A stretch of DNA of 7,360 bases from Flavobacteria bacterium RIFCSPLOWO2_12_FULL_31_7 (GTDB taxonomy: Bacteria; Bacteroidota; Bacteroidia; Flavobacteriales; Flavobacteriaceae): assembly GCA_001800945.1 (NCBI GenBank), contig MGWJ01000047.1, forward strand, positions 1-7,360. Reading direction: 5' to 3'. Below are positions 1 through 5,503 of the stretch, one piece after another; the first letter of the stretch is position 1; every line of letters begins with the position of its first letter. Made by a program: the position numbers and the translations under genes. The notes beneath the pieces are model-generated. The model made no database searches and was not told where the DNA came from. It saw only the letters and a list, made by a program, of their open reading frames with translations.

Positions 1-180
1 AAATCTAGTGCTAAGAAACGATTTAAAGTTACTGGTTCTGGAAAGATCAAAAGAAAACACGCTTTTAAGAGTCACATCTTAACGAAAAAATCTAAAAAGC
101 GTAAATTAGCTTTAACTCACTCTGCTTTAGTTCATAAAACAGATGAGAGAAGCATTAAACAACAATTAAATATTATTTAA
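1..180 (+). CDS. rpmI: 50S ribosomal protein L35, 5' end missing
   Basis: The window opens inside this gene. Frame 1 gives 59 residues and a TAA stop, beginning KSSAKKRFKVTGSGKIKR and ending KQQLNII. L35 is a small, very basic protein of the large ribosomal subunit that binds 23S rRNA. Visible family hallmarks are the SSAKKRF stretch, VTGSGKIKR, the HAFKSHILTKKSKKRK block and LVHKTDE near the C terminus. L35 is normally about 64-65 residues, so only about six N-terminal residues (typically MPKMKT) should lie left of the window. rplT follows on the same strand 119 nt downstream, the usual infC-rpmI-rplT order, so infC is expected just outside the left edge. Identity is clear; only the start is unseen. 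Confidence 0.97.
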   Translation, partial: KSSAKKRFKVTGSGKIKRKHAFKSHILTKKSKKRKLALTHSALVHKTDERSIKQQLNII

Positions 181-228
181 TTCGTTAGTTTGGTTAAAAC
201 AAATTAATAACCCTGGAGTAGGCAATTA

Positions 229-256
229 AAGTACAAAGTTAGAAGTACGAAATTAA
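229..256 (+). repeat. Degenerate 14-bp tandem repeat in rpmI-rplT spacer
   Basis: Two adjacent 14-mers, AAGTACAAAGTTAG and AAGTACGAAATTAA, match at 11 of 14 positions. A weaker third start (AAGTG) follows at 257. They lie in a 119-nt spacer between rpmI and rplT. The pattern looks like an intergenic micro-repeat. A role in leader RNA structure is possible but not shown by the sequence. Confidence 0.4.
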
Positions 257-299
257 AAGTGATTAACAAACCGCCTCACTACAAAAAAACATTAAAATT

Positions 300-644
300 A
301 TGCCAAGAGCAGTAAATTCAGTAGCTACAAGAGCTAAAAGAAAAAGAGTATTAAAACAAGCAAAAGGATTCTTCGGAAGACGTAAAAACGTTTGGACAGT
401 CGCTAAAAATGCGGTAGAAAAAGCAATGGCTTATGCATACCGTGATAGAAAGCAAAAGAAAAGAAACTTCCGTGCATTATGGATCATGCGTATTAACGCT
501 GGTGCAAGATTACATGGGATGAGCTATTCTCAGTTTATGGGTAAAATCAAAGCTAACAATATCGAATTAAACCGTAAGGTTTTAGCTGATTTAGCAATGA
601 ACCACTCAGAGGCATTTGCAGCTATCGTAAATAAAGTGAAATAA
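300..644 (+). CDS. rplT: 50S ribosomal protein L20
   Basis: A complete 114-residue protein, the normal length for L20. L20 binds 23S rRNA early in assembly of the large ribosomal subunit and is an autoregulatory repressor in several bacteria. The sequence has the canonical MPRAVNSVATRAKRKRVLK start, the basic KGFFGRRKN segment (about residues 22-30), the helical YRDRKQKKRNFRALWIMRINAGAR core (residues 47-70) and the conserved SYSQFM and LNRKVLADLA segments toward the C terminus. The ATG at 300 gives exactly the family start. The upstream sequence is A-rich with no Shine-Dalgarno motif, as expected in Bacteroidota. It is probably cotranscribed with rpmI and ends at the hairpin beginning 36 nt after the stop codon. 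No anomaly is seen. Confidence 0.99.
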   Translation: MPRAVNSVATRAKRKRVLKQAKGFFGRRKNVWTVAKNAVEKAMAYAYRDRKQKKRNFRALWIMRINAGARLHGMSYSQFMGKIKANNIELNRKVLADLAMNHSEAFAAIVNKVK

Positions 645-680
645 TCAACGTTTAATCATATTTATTCTTACTTATACAAA

Positions 681-708
681 TCCCAATCGAAAGGTTGGGA
701 TTTTTTTT
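681..708 (+). terminator. Intrinsic terminator of the rpmI-rplT operon
   Basis: Arms 681-688 (TCCCAATC) and 693-700 (GGTTGGGA) form an 8-bp stem with one G-U pair, capped by a GAAA tetraloop (689-692). Eight consecutive T follow directly (701-708). It lies 36 nt after the rplT stop codon and upstream of the rlmF promoter box, so it cleanly separates the two units. Confidence 0.93.
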
Positions 709-741
709 GTGTATAAATTACCGATACTATTTTATTAATCG

Positions 742-749
742 TAAATTTG
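742..749 (+). promoter_or_regulatory. Candidate -7 promoter box of rlmF
   Basis: TAAATTTG matches the Bacteroidota primary-sigma -7 consensus TAnnTTTG. It ends 16 nt before the rlmF ATG, so transcription would begin about 10-12 nt upstream of the start codon. No good -33 TTG element is visible at the usual distance. The location just after the rplT terminator supports the call. Confidence 0.6.
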
Positions 750-765
750 CCACTTACAATAGCAT

Positions 766-1680
766 ATGGAAAACAAAGAAACAAACCTATACTTTGAAGG
801 TTTACACACAAGAAACAAACATGTTGGTAGATACGATTTCGCCCAACTAATTAAAACGCATCCCGATTTAAACTTACATTTATTCTTAAATAAAGCTGGA
901 GAAAAGTCTATCGATTTTTCTAATCCAATTGCAGTAAAAGCGTTGAACAAAGCGTTGTTAATGCACTTTTACAATTTAGAATATTGGAATATCCCAAAAA
1001 CTAATTTATGTCCCCCAATTCCTGGAAGAGCCGAATACATTCATCATGTGGCCGATTTATTAGCCGCTTCAAACGGTGGAGTTGTTCCAACAGGAAATAC
1101 CATTAGAATTTTAGATATTGGCGTAGGCGCGAATTGCATTTATCCTATTATTGGAAATCATGAATACGGTTGGACGTTTGTAGGAACAGAAGTCGACAAG
1201 CAATCATTACTTTCTGTAGAAACCATTTTAAGCAAAAATCCGAAACTAAAGGAAAATGTAACTGTTAGATTTAACGACAATAAACGTCATGTATTAAAAT
1301 ATATGATAGAATCGGAAGAAGTTTTCGATTTCGTAATTTGTAATCCACCATTTCATACTTCAGCAGAAGAAGCCGCAAAAGGTTCTTTACGAAAAAGTAA
1401 AAATTTAGGTCAGAAAGTATCCGAAAAACCGGTATTAAACTTTAGTGGTCAAAACAATGAATTATGGTGCGAAGGTGGCGAATTAGGTTTCGTAACTAAC
1501 ATGATTTTTGAAAGTGTACACTTTAAAAATCAATGTAAATGGTTTAGCGCTATTGTTTCAAAGAAAGCAAATCTAAAACCACTATATAAACAAATGAAGA
1601 AAGTAGGCGTTAAAAATAGCACCACACTCCATTTACAAAATGGAAACAAAACCACACAAATCATTTGTTGGCAGTTTTAG
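766..1680 (+). CDS. rlmF: 23S rRNA (adenine(1618)-N(6))-methyltransferase RlmF
   Basis: A complete 304-residue class I SAM-dependent methyltransferase that in E. coli makes m6A1618 in 23S rRNA. The N-terminal part carries the family signatures LHTRNKHVGRYDF (residues 13-25) and LCPPIPGRAEYIH (81-93). Next come the SAM-binding motif I, LDIGVGANCIYP (116-127), the acidic strand-end motif GTEVD (140-144) and the catalytic N6-adenine motif NPPF (193-196), which contacts the target base. The segment after NPPF (SAEEAAKGSLRKSKN onward) and the GGELGFV strand (237-243) also fit RlmF. The ATG at 766 sits 16 nt after a -7 box, and no earlier in-frame start is better placed. It appears monocistronic. 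No strong hairpin follows the stop closely; the first good one is at 2008-2043. The enzyme acts in the cytoplasm on rRNA. Confidence 0.96.
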   Translation: MENKETNLYFEGLHTRNKHVGRYDFAQLIKTHPDLNLHLFLNKAGEKSIDFSNPIAVKALNKALLMHFYNLEYWNIPKTNLCPPIPGRAEYIHHVADLLAASNGGVVPTGNTIRILDIGVGANCIYPIIGNHEYGWTFVGTEVDKQSLLSVETILSKNPKLKENVTVRFNDNKRHVLKYMIESEEVFDFVICNPPFHTSAEEAAKGSLRKSKNLGQKVSEKPVLNFSGQNNELWCEGGELGFVTNMIFESVHFKNQCKWFSAIVSKKANLKPLYKQMKKVGVKNSTTLHLQNGNKTTQIICWQF

Positions 1681-1709
1681 TTTTACTATTAAATAAATTA
1701 TAGAAAACC

Positions 1710-1853
1710 TTAACTTTTGGTATTTGTAATTAAGAAAAGTATGTTTAGAAAAAAACAAATCAAAATTAAAAAAACCAAAAGAATATAACCAATATTCTCA
1801 TTTATAAAAACAAATGACATCTTGTTTTTACTCACTTGCATCTCTCTTTTCAT
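1710..1853 (-). CDS. Candidate 47-residue single-pass membrane protein
   Basis: I do not recognise this protein, and it may not be real. From the ATG at 1853 it encodes 47 residues: a polar basic N terminus (MKREMQVSKNKM), a short SFVFINENIG segment, one strongly hydrophobic stretch (about residues 21-42, IGYILLVFLILICFFLNILF) and a polar NTKS tail. That is a plausible small inner-membrane protein with the basic N-terminal side in the cytoplasm. The frame also stays open upstream to a TTG at 1892, but the ATG directly before the basic stretch is more credible. A perfect TAnnTTTG box lies upstream on the same strand (1929-1922). It is convergent with rlmF, ending 29 nt from the rlmF stop. Against it: AT-rich DNA readily yields hydrophobic reading frames, and no family is recognised. 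Confidence 0.35.
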   Translation of the reverse strand: MKREMQVSKNKMSFVFINENIGYILLVFLILICFFLNILFLITNTKS

Positions 1854-1921
1854 TGTATTATTTTTTAATATAGTAAAAGTACAACTTAACAAGATTGAAA
1901 AATTTAAAATGTCATGAGAAC

Positions 1922-1929
1922 CAAATATA
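1922..1929 (-). promoter_or_regulatory. Possible -7 box upstream of the small membrane ORF
   Basis: On the - strand this reads TATATTTG, a perfect TAnnTTTG match. It would give a leader of roughly 65 nt before the ATG at 1853. No TTG element is found at the expected -33 distance, and an 8-mer with four fixed bases separated from two others can occur by chance in AT-rich DNA. It is weak support only. Confidence 0.3.
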
Positions 1930-2007
1930 GATCAATGAAAGATAGTTATTTCTGCATGAAAAAATACTGATAATACCAATTTATAAGAAACAATTGTTTT
2001 AAAATAG

Positions 2008-2043
2008 AACACCTGATAGTATCAATAACTATCAGGTGTTTTT
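2008..2043. terminator. Strong intergenic terminator hairpin, probably bidirectional
   Basis: Arms 2008-2020 (AACACCTGATAGT) and 2028-2040 (ACTATCAGGTGTT) are perfectly complementary over 13 bp with a 7-nt loop. On the + strand the hairpin runs into five T (2039-2043). On the - strand it is followed by CTATTTT, a poorer U-tract. It starts 44 nt beyond the glsA stop codon, so it probably ends glsA. The better U-tract points to + strand transcription as well, meaning either a roughly 360-nt rlmF 3' UTR or an unannotated RNA. Confidence 0.82.
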
Positions 2044-2083
2044 ATTGGCTAGTAAACTGAATATTTATGTTAACTATAAATGC

Positions 2084-2995
2084 TTAGAAAATTGACATTC
2101 CTGTTTTAGTTGTTAACTGTTCCAAAGCGTACATACCTAATTCGGAATTTCCTTTTTCGTTTAATCTTGGATTCCATGTAGCAACAGAAAATTGTTTAGG
2201 TAAAACCGCTGCAATTCCACCACCAATTCCACTTTTCCCCGGTAAACCTACTTTATAGGTAAATTCTCCTGATTCATCATAGAAACCACAAGTTTGCATT
2301 AAAGCGTTAATTCTTTTGGCTTGACTTGAAGTTAAAATCTGTTTTCCTTTCTTAGAGATTCCTTCGTTGGCGAAGAAAAAGAAAGCATCTGCTAATTCTT
2401 TACACGTCATTTCAACAGAACATTGATGAAAATAGAAATCTAAAACTACATCAACATCATTATTTATGTTTCCGAAAGATTTTAGAAAATTGGTTAAAGC
2501 AGCATTTCTAAAACCGGTATCTTTTTCAGATTTCGCGACTTTCAAATTATAATTAATCGTATCACAACCAGAAATCTCTCTGATAAAATTCAAAAAATCT
2601 TCTTTCGGATTTTCTAAACAAGAGACTAACATATCCGCAATAACTAGAGCGCCTGCGTTGATAAACGGATTTCTTGGAATACCTTTTTCATATTCTAATT
2701 GAACTAGCGAATTAAATGGATTTCCTGAAGGCTCTACTCCTACTCGTTCCCAGATTTTTTCACCTAAATTAGAAAAAGCTAAAGTTACTGATAAAGCTTT
2801 CGAAACCGATTGAATGGAAAATTTTTCGTGACTATCGCCAATACTAAATACTTTCCCATCAATTGTTGTAAGGCAAATTCCGAATTTATCTGGATTTACA
2901 TTGGCTAATTCTGGAATAGTTATGGCAATGTTACCAATAATTGGTAATGATTTAGATTGTATGTATATTTCTTCTAAGATTTGCTGATAGTTCAT
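2084..2995 (-). CDS. glsA: Glutaminase (serine-dependent, GlsA family)
   Basis: A 303-residue glutaminase, hydrolysing L-glutamine to L-glutamate and ammonia in the cytoplasm. The family has a beta-lactamase-like fold with a Ser-x-x-Lys catalytic pair, seen here as S63-V-S-K66 within KFSIQSVSK. Other family signatures are GNPFNSLVQLE (91-101), GIPRNPFINAGAL (105-117), the LTNFLKSFGN segment (167-176) and VGLPGKSGIGGGI (249-261) near the C terminus. Length is typical (about 300-310). The frame is open to a TTG at 3016, but that codon lies inside the -7 promoter box (3021-3014) and so would not be in the transcript. The ATG at 2995, giving MNYQQILEEI, is therefore the likely start. It appears monocistronic, with the regulator's terminator and a palindromic repeat upstream and the 2008-2043 hairpin downstream. 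Confidence 0.96.
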   Translation of the reverse strand: MNYQQILEEIYIQSKSLPIIGNIAITIPELANVNPDKFGICLTTIDGKVFSIGDSHEKFSIQSVSKALSVTLAFSNLGEKIWERVGVEPSGNPFNSLVQLEYEKGIPRNPFINAGALVIADMLVSCLENPKEDFLNFIREISGCDTINYNLKVAKSEKDTGFRNAALTNFLKSFGNINNDVDVVLDFYFHQCSVEMTCKELADAFFFFANEGISKKGKQILTSSQAKRINALMQTCGFYDESGEFTYKVGLPGKSGIGGGIAAVLPKQFSVATWNPRLNEKGNSELGMYALEQLTTKTGMSIF

Positions 2996-3013
2996 TTGGT
3001 GTGACTTTATAAG

Positions 3014-3021
3014 CAAATATA
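3014..3021 (-). promoter_or_regulatory. -7 promoter box of glsA
   Basis: On the - strand this reads TATATTTG, a perfect match to TAnnTTTG, ending 18 nt before the ATG at 2995. It overlaps the alternative TTG start at 3016, which argues for the downstream ATG. No clear -33 TTG is present. The position it would occupy coincides with the outer edge of the palindromic repeat at 3043-3111. Confidence 0.6.
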
Positions 3022-3042
3022 AATAAAAAGAACCTTGAAATC

Positions 3043-3111
3043 TGTCATTCTCAATTTATTTCAGAATCTAAATAATTTAAGAATAGATTCTGAAACAAGT
3101 TCAGAATGACA
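3043..3111. repeat. 69-bp nested palindrome (REP/MITE-like paired inverted repeat)
   Basis: Two arms, 3043-3070 and 3084-3111, are inverted copies of each other: 25 of 28 positions are Watson-Crick, one is G-U and two are mismatched, around a 13-nt loop (3071-3083). The outer ends are TGTCATTCT and AGAATGACA. Each arm is also its own hairpin: in the right arm ATTCTGAA (3087-3094) and TTCAGAAT (3100-3107) pair perfectly around a 5-nt loop, and the left arm does the same with one mismatch. This two-level symmetry is typical of dispersed intergenic palindromes. From memory, the arm motif with CTGAA-CTTG-TTTCAG is frequent in Flavobacteriaceae genomes; that recollection needs a search. It lies between the regulator's terminator and the glsA promoter. 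Confidence 0.8.
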
Positions 3112-3142
3112 AAAGAAAAGGCTACAATTTCTTGCAGCCTTT
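3111..3142 (-). terminator. Intrinsic terminator of the sensor kinase-regulator operon
   Basis: Read on the - strand, arms 3142-3132 and 3127-3117 (AAAGGCTGCAA and TTGTAGCCTTT) form an 11-bp stem with one G-U pair and a GAAA tetraloop (3131-3128). The stem's final TTT continues into TCTTTTG (3116-3110). It begins 5 nt after the regulator stop codon. The T-rich tail touches the outer end of the palindromic repeat. Confidence 0.9.
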
Positions 3143-3147
3143 ATATA

Positions 3148-3846
3148 TTATGAATTGATTACTAAACGGAAACCTTCACCATGAATGTTTAAAATTTCCA
3201 CACGTTCATCTGGTTTTAGATATTTTCTTAATTTGGCAATGTAAACGTCCATACTTCTTGAAGTAAAGTAATTATCATCTCTCCAAATTTTAGTTAAAGC
3301 TAATTCACGAGGCATTAAATCATTTTCGTGTAAAGCTAACATTTTTAATAATTCTGATTCTTTTGGAGATAATTTGATTGGTTCTTCGTTTCCATAAGTT
3401 AAAAATCTTAATTTAGAATTTAGATGAAACTTACCAATATTAAATTCAAAAACAGTAGAATCTGGTTTAGATTCAGATGCTTTTCTTTGAATAATCGCTT
3501 TGATTTTCATTAATAATACTTCTGAATCAAATGGTTTATTTAAATAATCATCTGCACCTACTTTATATCCTTTTAAAACATCTTCTTTTAATGTTTTAGC
3601 TGTTAAGAATATAATTGGCACTTCTGCATTTTTTTCTCTAATTTCTCTAGCTAAAGTATATCCATCTTTGTAAGGCATCATCACATCCAAAATACATAAA
3701 TCGTACGTGTCTTTTTTGAATTTTTCAAAACCTTCCATTCCGTTTTTAGCTAATGTAACTTCGAAATCATTTAATGATAAATAATCTCTCAATACCGATC
3801 CAAAATTTGGATCATCTTCTACTAATAATATTTTTTTCGCTTCCAT
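3148..3846 (-). CDS. OmpR/PhoB-family response regulator, RprY-like
   Basis: A complete 232-residue two-domain transcription factor. Residues 4-121 are a receiver domain with acidic pocket D11-D12, phosphorylation site D54 in the CILDVMMP motif, switch Thr82 and Lys104 in the NKPF motif. Residues about 131-230 are a winged-helix DNA-binding domain with the recognition-helix region TSRSMDVYIAKLRKYL (195-210) and the wing motif NIHGEGFRLV (220-229). The segment FLTAKTLKEDVLKGYKVGAD and the SRSMDVYIAKLRKYL helix closely resemble RprY of Bacteroides and Porphyromonas, as far as I recall those sequences. It follows the sensor kinase with only 3 nt between genes, so the two are cotranscribed and form a cognate pair. 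It ends at a strong terminator. The stimulus and target genes cannot be read from the sequence. Confidence 0.95.
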   Translation of the reverse strand: MEAKKILLVEDDPNFGSVLRDYLSLNDFEVTLAKNGMEGFEKFKKDTYDLCILDVMMPYKDGYTLAREIREKNAEVPIIFLTAKTLKEDVLKGYKVGADDYLNKPFDSEVLLMKIKAIIQRKASESKPDSTVFEFNIGKFHLNSKLRFLTYGNEEPIKLSPKESELLKMLALHENDLMPRELALTKIWRDDNYFTSRSMDVYIAKLRKYLKPDERVEILNIHGEGFRLVINS

Positions 3847-3849
3847 ATC

Positions 3850-5433
3850 TTAATTTATTAATGGCAATTTAATTATAAATGTGCTCCCTTTACCTTTTTC
3901 ACTTTCCACAAAAACCTCACCGTTGTGGTCGTCTATAATTTGTTTTACGTATGCTAATCCTAATCCGTGACCTTTAACGTTGTGCAAGTCGCCGGTGTGT
4001 TCTCTAAAAAATTTTTCAAAAACCTTTTTTTGCACGGCTTTTGACATTCCAATTCCATTATCTTCAATTTTAATAAGCACATAATCTTTAATATTTTCTG
4101 TATACACATTAATAATTGGTTTTTCTGCTGAATATTTCATAGCATTATCCAGAATATTAACCAATACATTTGTAAAATGTACGTCGTTTAAAAGAACCGT
4201 AGTTCTTATAGCATTGAAGTGTGTATGTACTTCTCCATCTCTATCTTCTAAAATTAAACTGATATGATCAATCGCATCTTCAATAAACTCGGTAATTTCT
4301 TGAGGTTCTTTATCAATATTTAATTCGTTTCTTTCTAATTTCGAAATTCTAAGAACGTTTTCCACTTGGGCATGCATTCTTTTGTTTTCATCCTTAATCA
4401 TTTGAAGATATTTTTGAACTTTTTCTTTATCCTCAATAATTTTTGGGTTTTTTATGGCATCTAAAGCTAAATTAATTGTAGCAATAGGTGTTTTAAATTC
4501 GTGTGTCATGTTATTGATGAAATCTGTTTTTATCTCAGAAATCTGTTTTTGCATAATCAACTGTTTCAATGCACTGGTGTAAGTTACCAAAATAATTACC
4601 ACGAATAATAGGGTTAATATTGTCATCGGTAACATAGATGAGAATACAAAATTGGTTTTATTAGGAAATCTAAGTAACAATTTGTAATCTGTTTTTCCGT
4701 CTGCGTCTAATAAAATCGGAACACTGTAAGTAGTACATTTATCGTATCTGAATTCTTCCGATTTTATCTTCGTAGCTAATCCGTTTTTGTAAACTGCAAA
4801 TTCGTATGGTGTTTTCAATTCCGATTTGTGTAATTCAAAATTTAAAACGTCATTTACTAATTTAGAAGAAATTCTTTTATCAATTTGACGCTGTGAAACA
4901 ATATCACCAAATAGAATTTGGAACTGAACTTTATCTAGAATATCTAATCTACCAGATTTTTCAACGGTAACATTTGGTTTAGAAGACATATTAGACCCAC
5001 TTCCATCCAATGAATTGTCTTTATAAATTTGAGTTTTTCGTTTGGCAGAATAATCTTTTATTCCTGTTGAATTTGCATTTTTATCAAAGAACGAACCATT
5101 AATACCAAAGTCTTCAGGAATAATTGTATTCGTATAAATTAAAATTTCTTTTGTATTGGAATCTTTTTCGTAATAGAAAAGCTTTTTTAATTGTTCTTGT
5201 TTGGGTTCTCTACCTGTACTGTCTTTAAATTTTTTGTATGAAGCAATAAAATCTGACATTTCTTTATTGTTCAACTTTTCTGAAACGTTATTCAAAACCA
5301 CTAAAGCGTGATGTCTGAACTGTTCATCATTTTTTTGAAACGAACTATTAATCCAATACAATTGAACTAAAATGATTCCTATCAAAGAAATACTCATTAA
5401 AAAAACTAGTATTCTAAACCTTGTTTTATTCAT
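3850..5433 (-). CDS. Membrane sensor histidine kinase, RprX-like
   Basis: A complete 527-residue transmembrane sensor kinase. Transmembrane helix 1 spans about residues 8-28. A long extracytoplasmic region (about 29-265) shows no domain I recognise and is polar and Lys/Ser/Asn-rich around 110-160. Transmembrane helix 2 spans about 266-288. The dimerisation/phosphoacceptor helix has His311 in NNMTHEFKTPIATI. The ATPase domain shows the N box with N430 (NVLVNILDNAMKYS, 422-435), the G1 box DNGIGM (458-463), the F box FEKFF (472-476) and the G2 box KGHGLGLAY (487-495). Nothing is missing for kinase activity. No HAMP domain is evident: helix 2 runs almost directly into the H-box region. The cognate regulator follows 3 nt downstream. 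Its -7 box lies only 5 nt upstream of the ATG. Confidence 0.95.
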   Translation of the reverse strand: MNKTRFRILVFLMSISLIGIILVQLYWINSSFQKNDEQFRHHALVVLNNVSEKLNNKEMSDFIASYKKFKDSTGREPKQEQLKKLFYYEKDSNTKEILIYTNTIIPEDFGINGSFFDKNANSTGIKDYSAKRKTQIYKDNSLDGSGSNMSSKPNVTVEKSGRLDILDKVQFQILFGDIVSQRQIDKRISSKLVNDVLNFELHKSELKTPYEFAVYKNGLATKIKSEEFRYDKCTTYSVPILLDADGKTDYKLLLRFPNKTNFVFSSMLPMTILTLLFVVIILVTYTSALKQLIMQKQISEIKTDFINNMTHEFKTPIATINLALDAIKNPKIIEDKEKVQKYLQMIKDENKRMHAQVENVLRISKLERNELNIDKEPQEITEFIEDAIDHISLILEDRDGEVHTHFNAIRTTVLLNDVHFTNVLVNILDNAMKYSAEKPIINVYTENIKDYVLIKIEDNGIGMSKAVQKKVFEKFFREHTGDLHNVKGHGLGLAYVKQIIDDHNGEVFVESEKGKGSTFIIKLPLIN

Positions 5434-5438
5434 TATAG

Positions 5439-5446
5439 CAAAGTTA
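5439..5446 (-). promoter_or_regulatory. -7 promoter box of the kinase-regulator operon
   Basis: On the - strand this reads TAACTTTG, matching TAnnTTTG. Only five bases (CTATA) separate it from the kinase ATG at 5433, so a start site at the usual distance would fall on or next to the start codon. A TTG at 5473-5471 lies 24 nt upstream, slightly far for a -33 element. Confidence 0.55.
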
Positions 5447-5500
5447 AGGGGTAATTAACTATTGTTAAAACAATTAACCAATATTTAACAAATATGTTAA
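5443..5500. promoter_or_regulatory. Cluster of TTAAC/GTTAA half-sites, candidate operator
   Basis: Six half-sites occur in 58 bp. On the + strand TTAAC starts at 5455, 5474 and 5485, and its inverse GTTAA starts at 5443, 5464 and 5496. They pair into three dyads: GTTAA-N7-TTAAC (5443-5459), GTTAA-N5-TTAAC (5464-5478) and TTAAC-N6-GTTAA (5485-5500), the last extending to TTAACA-N4-TGTTAA. The cluster covers the likely promoter of the sensor kinase operon, the position expected for an autoregulatory operator. AT-richness makes chance a serious alternative. Confidence 0.35.
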
Positions 5501-5503
5501 AAT

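Larger units (their letters stand above)
1681..2083. other. 403-bp interval between rlmF and glsA without an established gene
   Basis: This AT-rich gap separates convergent genes. Besides the uncertain small reading frame at 1710-1853 (- strand) and its possible promoter box at 1922-1929, the only strong structure is the 13-bp hairpin at 2008-2040. No tRNA, transposon end or recognisable gene remnant is seen. Positions 1930-2007 show no feature I can support. Confidence 0.6.

Noticed and set aside
781..804. TNLYFEG near the RlmF N terminus resembles a TEV protease site, suggesting a cloning tag
   Set aside because: The P1 residue is Glu rather than Gln and the P6 Glu is absent. The surrounding sequence reads as natural RlmF, and the flanking DNA is ordinary chromosomal sequence.
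735..950. 71-codon open frame on the - strand
   Set aside because: It lies antisense across the rlmF promoter and N-terminal coding region, has no recognisable protein features, and rlmF is well supported.
1854..1892. Thirteen-residue N-terminal extension of the small membrane ORF from a TTG
   Set aside because: The extension depends on a rare start codon, and the ATG at 1853 leads directly into a basic segment before the membrane helix.
2996..3016. Seven-residue longer glutaminase start at a TTG codon
   Set aside because: The TTG is part of the TATATTTG promoter box, and the ATG at 2995 has normal spacing from that box and gives a typical family length.
3043..3111. The palindrome as a second terminator for the regulator operon
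   Set aside because: It has no U-tract at either outer end, and a full terminator already lies immediately upstream at 3111-3142.
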